Origin: JBDSZL01 sp039925145
GTDB taxonomy: Bacteria; Acidobacteriota; Vicinamibacteria; Vicinamibacterales; SCN-69-37
DNA length: 10,543 nucleotides
Direction of reading: 5' to 3'
Assembly (NCBI GenBank): GCA_039925145.1
Contig: JBDSZL010000074.1
Location: forward strand, 1 to 10,543
In this document: positions 6,165-10,543 of the stretch, piece by piece
How positions within the stretch are numbered: the first letter of the stretch is position 1
How the letters are laid out: each line of letters begins with the position of its first letter
Position numbers and translations under genes: made by a program
The notes under the pieces: model-generated
The model's database searches: none
Seen by the model: the letters and a program-made list of their open reading frames with translations, nothing else
What the model was told of the DNA's origin: nothing

Positions 6165-7475
6165 TTACTTCGGCCGCTTCGCCGGCCGCGGCAGCAGGTA
6201 CTCGCTCCTGTAGATCGGCACCTGCAGGCCCGGTCTGGTCACTTCAATCTTAACGAGCCGCTTGATCCTCAGCGGATCGGGGTTCGACGTGAAGTACCCG
6301 ATGGTGTAATAGTCGCTCATCTCCGCGTCGATCCGCTTCAGCGCCCTGTCGAAGTCGTTCATCATGCACGTGCAGAAGCCGCCGGTTTCTTCTGCGAGCG
6401 TGGTGAGCGTGCTGATTTGCGTCATGTGCAAATCACGCCAATCCGCGTACGAGATCTTCTCGGTGAGCGTCATGTCTCCACCCGCGATGAGGCCACGGGG
6501 ATCGATCGGGTAAAACGTGACGTTTGCCCGCTGCGCCGCGCGCGCCAGCTGCGCGACTTCGTTCACCAGATCGGCGATGGAGAACTCCGTGCGCTTGTTG
6601 TATTCCTCCTGGCGCAGCGAGTCGAGATCCTTCTGCCCCTGCTCGGCGTCCGAGTTGGGAGACCCGTCTGCATTGGTGGTCGGGTTGGTCTGCCCGTCCG
6701 ATGTGGCGTAGAAGTCCTTGATCTTCTGGAAGCGCGACTCCTTGAACGGGTTGAAGTCGTATCCGTTGCTGACGTACACGAAGGCCTTACGCCGATCGGG
6801 AATCTTGGCGAGCTGATCGATCATGTCGAAGGCGGTCGCGAAGGCCGTATGCGCGTTGTAGCGCAGCCCTGTCGGACCTTCAGCGCCCTCCATCGCCGCC
6901 CCGGCGAGAATCTCGGACGGCGTCAACCCGCCACCCATCACCCGGTTGATGGCCTCGTTGAAGCGCTTGTGCCCGTAATCGTACGAGGGATCGATTTCGA
7001 TGCTCGACTTGCCGCTCGAGACGAAGCCGACGAGGTCATTTTCGTGGACCAGTTTGTCGCGGACCTGTTTAAGCAGGTCTTTGATGCGAGGCGTATCACC
7101 CGGCTGCAGGTGCAAGTCGTCGATGAAGACGATGAACATCCGGCCGGAGGTATCGGTGGGAGGCCGGGTGCTCGGGAGAATCAGCCCCTCCATCACGGGA
7201 CGAGTCGCCGTGGTGCCAAGACCGCTCATCTGCCGGCCACCAATGATTGGCCAGAAGGTGGCGATCTTCTGGAGAACGCCGTCTTCGTAAATCTTGAACT
7301 CGTCCTGTTTCAGATCAGGAACGAACTTGCCGTCCTTGTCCTGAACAATGACAGGCGTTGAGAAGTAGTCACTCGCCGCTCGAAAGACGTTTGACTGATT
7401 CGCCGGCGTCTGCTGGGCCGCCACGGTCGTCGCCACCGCCAGCGGGATCCCAATCGTCGCCACCCACTTCCACAT
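6165..7475 (-). CDS. Exported VWFA-related domain protein (Acidobacterial type)
   Basis: A 436-residue secreted protein numbered from the ATG at 7475, which opens MWKWVATIGIPLAVATTVAA, a clear signal peptide cut near residue 20. An AGAGGGAG six bases upstream supports this start over an in-frame codon 12 residues earlier. Residues 37-75 (VIVQDKDGKFVPDL, then EFKIYEDG) form the N-terminal strand-rich part typical of the VWFA-related Acidobacterial family (TIGR03436). The von Willebrand A-like domain spans about 112-395, with MFIVFIDDLHLQP at 113-125, KAFVYVSNGYDF at 230-241 and NVTFYPIDPRGL at 318-329. It ends with YYTIGYFTSN and a short strand-rich tail. The expected metal-site DxSxS is replaced by DDLHL, so divalent metal binding by the usual residues is doubtful. 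CTC at 368-370 could form a disulfide. Function is unknown; adhesion or protein binding is a family-level guess. Its upstream neighbour overlaps its first 36 codons. Confidence 0.9.
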   Translation of the reverse strand: MWKWVATIGIPLAVATTVAAQQTPANQSNVFRAASDYFSTPVIVQDKDGKFVPDLKQDEFKIYEDGVLQKIATFWPIIGGRQMSGLGTTATRPVMEGLILPSTRPPTDTSGRMFIVFIDDLHLQPGDTPRIKDLLKQVRDKLVHENDLVGFVSSGKSSIEIDPSYDYGHKRFNEAINRVMGGGLTPSEILAGAAMEGAEGPTGLRYNAHTAFATAFDMIDQLAKIPDRRKAFVYVSNGYDFNPFKESRFQKIKDFYATSDGQTNPTTNADGSPNSDAEQGQKDLDSLRQEEYNKRTEFSIADLVNEVAQLARAAQRANVTFYPIDPRGLIAGGDMTLTEKISYADWRDLHMTQISTLTTLAEETGGFCTCMMNDFDRALKRIDAEMSDYYTIGYFTSNPDPLRIKRLVKIEVTRPGLQVPIYRSEYLLPRPAKRPK

Positions 7476-8211
7476 CGTCGGCTCCCTCTTGTATGTCTGA
7501 TGCGTCGTCAATTATGACAGACGAGCCGACCCCGTTTGCGTCGGACCCGCGAACGTCCGGCTCGCCCTCGGCCGCTTCCGGGCGCCGTTTTCCGCCGCGC
7601 CGACCGCGACGCCGCGCCGGCAGTTCCTCGAGCACCGCCGTCGCGTCTGCTTCGACGGAGACCAGCGCCGCCCTCACCTGTGCCTCGTCTGACCAGCCGT
7701 CGGGATTGAGACGCTCGGCTCGGGCCGTCAGCCTGTCCCGGTCCTCGGGCGTACGGGAGCGCCGGGCGATCTTCTGAAGCAGGTCCGCATACGACGCGCG
7801 AATTCTGGCGGCGCGTTCGGCACCCACCGTCCGGCCCAGCAGCGACTCGTCATCGAGCACCACCTGCATCGGCGGTGGCTGCACGCTGGCCGATGGCGAT
7901 GAGCGGGAGGGCCGCGGCGAACGCTCCCGCTGTTGCTCTCGCTGCTCACGGTACTCGCGGTAGGGGTCGGGGCGCGGAGGAATGGCATCTCGACCGAGCA
8001 CCGTCCAGTCGAAGCTCACGTCCGGATGCGTGTGTTCGAGCGCCTCGCGCGCCTCGTCGTCGAGGGGACGACGGCCGACCTTGGCGTGCGAGGGGGAGCG
8101 GAACAGGTACAGGACGCGCGTGCGCTGGGGGCCGTGCTGAGGGCGGTACGCGTGCATCACATATGTGGTGTCGTAGCCCCGCTTGTCGCGCGTGTGACGG
8201 ATGAACGGCAA
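7369..8211 (-). CDS. Hypothetical charged protein of unknown function
   Basis: About 280 residues if started at TTG 8211, which follows an AGAGG by ten bases and keeps the ordered segment PFIRHTRDKRGYDTTYVMHA. An ATG at 8157 is the alternative. Residues 1-75 look folded (YRP, TRVLYLFRSPSHAKVGRRPL, then an acidic helix and FDWTVLGRD). An Arg/Glu/Gln-rich segment follows at 82-110, a predicted helical part (about 130-198) and a basic RRRGRRGGKRR at 200-210. The last 70 residues are acidic and Gly/Asp-rich. There is no signal peptide or membrane segment. The frame stays open well upstream of 8211, but that part overlaps the previous gene and looks like shadow. It starts seven bases after the previous gene's stop and reads 107 bases into the VWFA gene, in another frame. 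I do not recognise the family. Confidence 0.7.
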   Translation of the reverse strand: MPFIRHTRDKRGYDTTYVMHAYRPQHGPQRTRVLYLFRSPSHAKVGRRPLDDEAREALEHTHPDVSFDWTVLGRDAIPPRPDPYREYREQREQQRERSPRPSRSSPSASVQPPPMQVVLDDESLLGRTVGAERAARIRASYADLLQKIARRSRTPEDRDRLTARAERLNPDGWSDEAQVRAALVSVEADATAVLEELPARRRGRRGGKRRPEAAEGEPDVRGSDANGVGSSVIIDDASDIQEGADDVEVGGDDWDPAGGGDDRGGPADAGESVKRLSSGE

Positions 8212-8218
8212 ACCCGAT

Positions 8219-8917
8219 CTACCTCTTGCTCTTACGACTTGCGGCAGCCTTGGCGCTCTTGGCGCTCTTGGCGGGCGCCGGCCGCTTGCGGGCCGGCGGT
8301 GCGGGTTTGCGCACCGGCTTGGCTGGGCGTCGAGGCTCAGCCATGACCGACTTCTTGGCGCTCTTCGCTGCCGGGGCAGGCGCAGGGCGGGGTACCCGCT
8401 CGGGCCGACGGGCAGGTGTCTTGGCGGCCCCGATCCCCGGTGAGTCGACCGGCTTGGGCGGTCCTGGCATCGGAGGCCTCCGGGCACCCGCTGCGGCCGG
8501 GTCGGCAAAGACCTTCACCAGGTCGAACCCATCTGCCGCGGGACGGTACGTCCAGATTTCGCCGGCCCTGACATGGTTGGCGTCGCAGAGGCGGCGCGCC
8601 GCCTCGTAGCCCTGCACCGGGACATACAGATGGAACGGCACGCGCGCGCGGGCAAAATGCACCCACTGCGCCATCGCTTCCAGATTGTTGACGGATTCGG
8701 CGCTCTCGACTTCGACCAGCCCGGCCAGCTTGCGGCCACCGGTCGTCAGCACGAGATCGGGAAAAAACGTGTTCGTCCCGATTTTAACGGGCGCGACCTG
8801 TTCTTCCCCCGGATTAGCGGCCACCTCGAACTTGCGCTTGTATTTCGTCTGCAGGTGGCGAATCAAACGGTCGTGTTCGAGCTGTTCCCGAACCGGCCGA
8901 ACGAAAATGGGCGACAC
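8219..8917 (-). CDS. PD-(D/E)XK-like core protein with histone H1-like tail
   Basis: A 232-residue protein started at GTG 8917, with GGAGG four bases upstream. Residues 1-140 look like one compact alpha/beta domain. FFPDLVL (51-57) followed by LAGLVEVESAESVNN (64-78) resembles the PD...(D/E)xK signature of restriction-endonuclease-fold proteins, with Asp54 and Glu69. The usual lysine is Glu71 here, so catalysis is unproven. AQWVHFARARVPFHLYVPV at 83-101 fits the helix and strand that follow in this fold. Residues 143-232 are a Pro/Ala/Lys/Arg tail with SAK and KPA repeats ending RKSKR, like histone H1-type bacterial DNA-binding tails. This suggests nucleic acid binding. It is the first gene of a minus-strand set with the charged protein seven bases downstream, and it diverges from the arginase gene. 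Assignment to the nuclease fold is inference from motif spacing. Confidence 0.8.
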   Translation of the reverse strand: MSPIFVRPVREQLEHDRLIRHLQTKYKRKFEVAANPGEEQVAPVKIGTNTFFPDLVLTTGGRKLAGLVEVESAESVNNLEAMAQWVHFARARVPFHLYVPVQGYEAARRLCDANHVRAGEIWTYRPAADGFDLVKVFADPAAAGARRPPMPGPPKPVDSPGIGAAKTPARRPERVPRPAPAPAAKSAKKSVMAEPRRPAKPVRKPAPPARKRPAPAKSAKSAKAAASRKSKR

Positions 8918-8975
8918 GCAACCTCCCGCCGATTAGGTCGCCAGCCCGATTCCAGACCGCGCCCACCTGGCAGCC

Positions 8976-8998
8976 AGCATAACGGCGAGGGTAATGCT
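8976..8998. promoter_or_regulatory. Imperfect dyad in divergent intergenic region
   Basis: AGCATAAC (8976-8983), seven bases, then GTAATGCT (8991-8998) pair at seven of eight positions. An eight-base perfect palindrome, TGCTAGCA (8995-9002), overlaps the right arm. The site lies between the divergent nuclease-like gene (start 8917) and arginase gene (start 9054), where a shared regulator would bind. No regulator gene is nearby, so this is only a candidate operator. Confidence 0.35.
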
Positions 8999-9037
8999 AG
9001 CACTTTCCGGTCTCCGGAACGGCGCTCGGCGGGGCGG

Positions 9038-9046
9038 TGCCATAAT
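9038..9046 (+). promoter_or_regulatory. Extended -10 promoter of arginase, probable leaderless start
   Basis: TGCCATAAT matches the extended -10 consensus TGnTATAAT with one mismatch. A start of transcription seven or eight bases downstream would fall at 9053-9054, on the GTG of the arginase gene. No Shine-Dalgarno precedes that GTG, and no good -35 is visible, as expected for an extended -10 promoter. A leaderless message is therefore the simplest reading. Confidence 0.45.
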
Positions 9047-9053
9047 TTGTGCC

Positions 9054-9977
9054 GTGAGCGAGACGCCCGCACGGTTGGTCCATGTCATTGGGGTGCCGCT
9101 GGACCTTGGCGGCGCGCGGCGGGGTGTCGACATGGGGCCTTCGGCGCTCCGCATCGCCGGGCTGGGCGATCGGCTGGGGCTCATGGGCTGCGGCGTGGTC
9201 GACAAGGGCAACGTCATGGTACCCATCCGCGAGACGCAGGCCGCGTCCGATCCACACAAGAAATACATCGGGGAAATTGCCGCGGTCTGTCAGCGGGTCT
9301 ACGACGACGCCACCGCGTCGCTCGAGGCCGGTGCTCTGCCGGTGATCCTCGGTGGCGACCACTCGCTCGCCGCCGGATCGGTCGCCGCCTCTTCGGACGC
9401 AGCCGCGCGTCAGAACAGCGAGATCGGGCTCATCTGGCTCGACGCCCACGGCGACATGAACACGCCGGCGAGCAGCACGAGCGGCAACGTGCATGGCATG
9501 CCGCTGGCGGCGCTCCTCGGCGACGAGCCGTCGGAACTGGCGCGCATCGGCGTCCGCCACCCGAGCGTGCGGGCAGCGCATACCGTGATCATCGGGGCGC
9601 GCAATCTCGACGAGCTCGAGAAGCAGCGGATCCGCGAGTCACGCGCGCACGTCTTCACGATGAAGGACATCGATCGCGACGGCATTGCGGCGGTCATGAC
9701 GCGCGCCCTCGCGATCGTGTGCGAAGGCACTTCGGCGCTGCACGTGTCTTTTGATCTGGACGTCTGCGATCCGGCCATCGCGCCGGGCGTCGGCACGCCG
9801 GCCAAGGGCGGCCTCAATTATCGTGAGGCGCACATGGTGATGGAGATGATCGCGGACACGGGACGGCTGACCGCGCTCGATCTGGTCGAGGTGAATCCGA
9901 TTCTCGATGTGCAGAATCAGACCGCGATCCTCGCGGCGGAGCTCGCGCTCTCCGCGCTCGGGATGCGCATCATCTGA
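9054..9977 (+). CDS. rocF: Arginase
   Basis: A 307-residue manganese-dependent ureohydrolase that splits L-arginine into L-ornithine and urea. Metal ligands are all present: His103 in GGDHS (100-104), Asp130, His132 and Asp134 in DAHGDMN, and Asp234 and Asp236 in SFDLDVCDP. The arginase-type substrate loop SSTSGNVHGMPLA contains the catalytic His147, and Glu279 in LVEVNP would bind the guanidinium. Spacing matches human arginase closely. The SGNxHG loop separates it from agmatinase and formimidoylglutamase. The start is GTG at 9054, giving VSETPARLVHVIGVPLDLGG; an ATG at 8994 is in frame but its 20 extra residues look unlike arginase and lie upstream of the predicted promoter. It is followed by tRNA-Lys 26 bases later, and no other urea or arginine gene is nearby. 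Confidence 0.95.
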   Translation: MSETPARLVHVIGVPLDLGGARRGVDMGPSALRIAGLGDRLGLMGCGVVDKGNVMVPIRETQAASDPHKKYIGEIAAVCQRVYDDATASLEAGALPVILGGDHSLAAGSVAASSDAAARQNSEIGLIWLDAHGDMNTPASSTSGNVHGMPLAALLGDEPSELARIGVRHPSVRAAHTVIIGARNLDELEKQRIRESRAHVFTMKDIDRDGIAAVMTRALAIVCEGTSALHVSFDLDVCDPAIAPGVGTPAKGGLNYREAHMVMEMIADTGRLTALDLVEVNPILDVQNQTAILAAELALSALGMRII

Positions 9978-10003
9978 AAGTTGATAGGATTGTGTCGCCT
10001 CGC

Positions 10004-10078
10004 GGGCCGCTAGCTCAGTGGTAGAGCACCTGGCTTTTAACCAGAGGGTCGGTGGTTCGATCCCACCGCGGCCCACCA
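10004..10078 (+). tRNA. trnK: tRNA-Lys (anticodon TTT)
   Basis: A 75-base cloverleaf. The acceptor stem GGGCCGC (10004-10010) pairs perfectly with GCGGCCC (10068-10074), followed by discriminator A and an encoded CCA. The D stem is GCTC/GAGC. The anticodon loop CTTTTAA (10034-10040) carries TTT at 10036-10038. The T arm is GGTGG, TTCGATC, CCACC. The anticodon stem has four good pairs, but its outermost position is C10029 opposite A10045, a mismatch. The gene reads AAA and AAG lysine codons. It lies 26 bases after the arginase stop, with TAGGAT at 9985-9990 as a possible -10 box. Confidence 0.96.
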
Positions 10079-10079
10079 A

Positions 10080-10100
10080 CTAAATTAGGCTTTAACTTAG
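10080..10100. repeat. AT-rich hairpin after tRNA-Lys
   Basis: CTAAATTA (10080-10087), loop GGCTT, and TAACTTAG (10093-10100) pair at seven of eight positions, with an A-C mismatch inside. It begins two bases after the tRNA CCA and is much more AT-rich than its surroundings. It could aid 3'-end formation of the tRNA transcript, although there is no T-run, or be part of an attachment region. Confidence 0.45.
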
Positions 10101-10242
10101 ACTGACGGGATCTTGCGAACTGGCGCATGGGCACACTATGGGCACATGGCGAAGCGCACCGGGAATCTCGGAGGATGGATTCCTCGAGGGTGAAGCGCCT
10201 GCGGCGTCGGGTGCCCTGGGCGGCGAGGCGCGGATGCAGCCG
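10101..10242. other. Non-coding or decayed sequence between tRNA and toxin remnant
   Basis: I see no supportable gene. A nine-base direct repeat ATGGGCACA occurs at 10127-10135 and 10138-10146. Short frames beginning at ATG codons in this stretch either stop soon or have Arg- and Ser-rich compositions unlike real proteins. The position just after a tRNA is where an integrase gene or attachment site would be expected, but no integrase motif is visible. Confidence 0.5.
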
Positions 10243-10422
10243 CTACCGGTCTTGCTCGCCCTCCCACGCCCAAAATGCGGAGGGGGCCAGAATCCGGATC
10301 TGCTGAAACGGATCGAGCACGAGGAGGTCCCGATCGCCGGTGATGACCGCCACACACTGGCCGGCTACGGCCGTCGCGAGCACGACATCATCATCGGGGT
10401 CACGGCACGCCGGCGGGTCTAG
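10243..10422 (-). pseudogene. C-terminal fragment of PIN-domain toxin, interrupted by insertion sequence
   Basis: Reading from the CTAG at 10419-10422 down to the TAG at 10243-10245 gives about 59 residues in one open frame. They contain PPACRDPDDDVVLATAVAG and, further on, CVAVITGDRDLLVLDPFQ, then IRILAPSAFWAW. RDPDDD with a following Leu-Ala helix, and GDRDLL, are the C-terminal acidic motifs of PIN-domain ribonucleases of the putative toxin-antitoxin family (COG1569 type, VapC relatives). These are normally about 130-145 residues, so the N-terminal half with the first catalytic aspartate is missing. The break coincides with the end of an IS5-type element, which argues for insertion into an intact gene. 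The remaining half and any antitoxin gene would be beyond the right edge. As it stands the fragment is not expected to work. Confidence 0.75.
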
Positions 10423-10543
10423 AGCCTGTTATGAAGTTACGACGACCGGGACGGCGTTGGCCAGCATGAGACAGACAAACGCGAGATAGTGCAGGCCCGC
10501 GAGCGTCTGCGGGAGGCGTTCGTAGTCGCGCGCCAGGCGGCGA
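10422..10543 (-). mobile_element. End of IS5-family insertion sequence, cut by window edge
   Basis: The element end appears to start at GAGCCTGTTATGAAGTT (10422-10438), an end sequence of the kind seen in IS5-family elements, directly after TCTA. CTAG at 10419-10422 or the TA within it is a plausible target site, as several IS5 groups duplicate TA or CTAR-type targets. The transposase stop codon lies seven bases inside the end, typical for compact insertion sequences. The other end, the matching inverted repeat and the target duplication are outside the window. Confidence 0.75.
10429..10543 (-). CDS. IS5-family transposase, C-terminal part
   Basis: The last 37 residues of a transposase run from the window edge to TAA at 10429-10431. 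They begin RRLARDYERLPQTLAGLHYL and end AFVCLMLANAVPVVVTS. RRLxRDYE followed by a short amphipathic helix after the DDE domain is the usual C-terminus of IS5-type (DDE_Tnp_1) transposases, which cut and join the element ends. The Arg-rich start corresponds to the region just after the catalytic Glu; the catalytic triad itself is outside the window. The reading direction is the same as the toxin fragment it interrupts. Confidence 0.8.
   Translation of the reverse strand, partial: RRLARDYERLPQTLAGLHYLAFVCLMLANAVPVVVTS

Noticed and set aside
8212..8508. N-terminal extension of the charged protein up to ATG 8508
   Set aside because: This part overlaps the histone-like tail of the upstream gene in another frame and is Arg/Pro/Ser-rich noise; the ordered sequence and a ribosome binding site begin near 8211.
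5271..8917. A restriction-modification or defence island made of the methyltransferase and the nuclease-like gene
   Set aside because: The genes are on opposite strands, 2 kb apart, separated by an exported VWFA-related protein, and the nuclease-like core lacks the usual catalytic lysine. Nothing in the sequence links them.
9639..10079. Minus-strand open frame of 146 codons spanning the tRNA, opening with GRGGIEPPTLWLKARCSTT
   Set aside because: This peptide is the well-known false translation of the reverse strand of a tRNA gene, and the rest runs antisense to arginase.
10127..10190. Short plus-strand frames after the tRNA (such as MGTLWAHGEAHRE or MAKRTGNLGGW) as integrase remnants
   Set aside because: The position suits an integrase, but no catalytic Arg, His or Tyr motif is present and the peptides are too short to assign. 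A BLASTX search of 10080-10242 against tyrosine recombinases would decide it.
1..10543. CRISPR array
   Set aside because: No set of regularly spaced 20-40 base repeats occurs; the only regular array is the 35-base heptamer repeat at the left edge.

Overview
The window reads as chromosomal DNA from a GC-rich Gram-negative bacterium, most likely an Acidobacteriota member of the Vicinamibacteria type. The main clue is the protein at 6165-7475, which matches the VWFA-related family that is expanded in Acidobacteriota. Signal peptides for export and a genome-encoded tRNA CCA end fit this, but the phylum is an inference from gene content.

Layout. Positions 1-35 hold a heptanucleotide tandem repeat that is G-quadruplex-like on the minus strand. 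From 42 to 4039, four genes lie on the minus strand, transcribed right to left: a D-Ala-D-Ala peptidase of the PBP5/7 type, glycogen synthase (glgA), thioredoxin (trxA) and thioredoxin reductase (trxB). A long imperfect hairpin sits in the glgA leader and a promoter-plus-dyad candidate lies upstream of the peptidase. On the plus strand follow a four-helix membrane protein of unknown function (4270-4830), a 440-base stretch with no convincing gene, and a beta-type DNA amino-methyltransferase (5271-6164). Its stop codon abuts the stop of the convergent VWFA-related gene.

From 8917 down to 6165 runs a second minus-strand cluster: a protein with a PD-(D/E)XK-like core and a histone-H1-like tail, an unrecognised charged protein, and the exported VWFA-related protein. 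The middle gene runs 107 bases into the VWFA gene. Diverging from this cluster is an arginase (9054-9977) with all catalytic residues and a probable leaderless start, then tRNA-Lys(TTT) at 10004-10078.

The tRNA marks a change of character. To its right are an AT-rich hairpin, non-coding or decayed sequence, the C-terminal third of a PIN-domain toxin gene, and the end of an IS5-type insertion sequence that interrupts it at a CTAG and continues past the window edge. This looks like accessory DNA beside a tRNA.

No complete new defence or biosynthetic system is evident. The items most worth following are the nuclease-like/charged-protein pair, the IS-disrupted PIN toxin beside the tRNA, and several dyads at promoter or leader positions. 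Thioredoxin and its reductase form a functional redox pair; the other neighbours show no obvious shared pathway.
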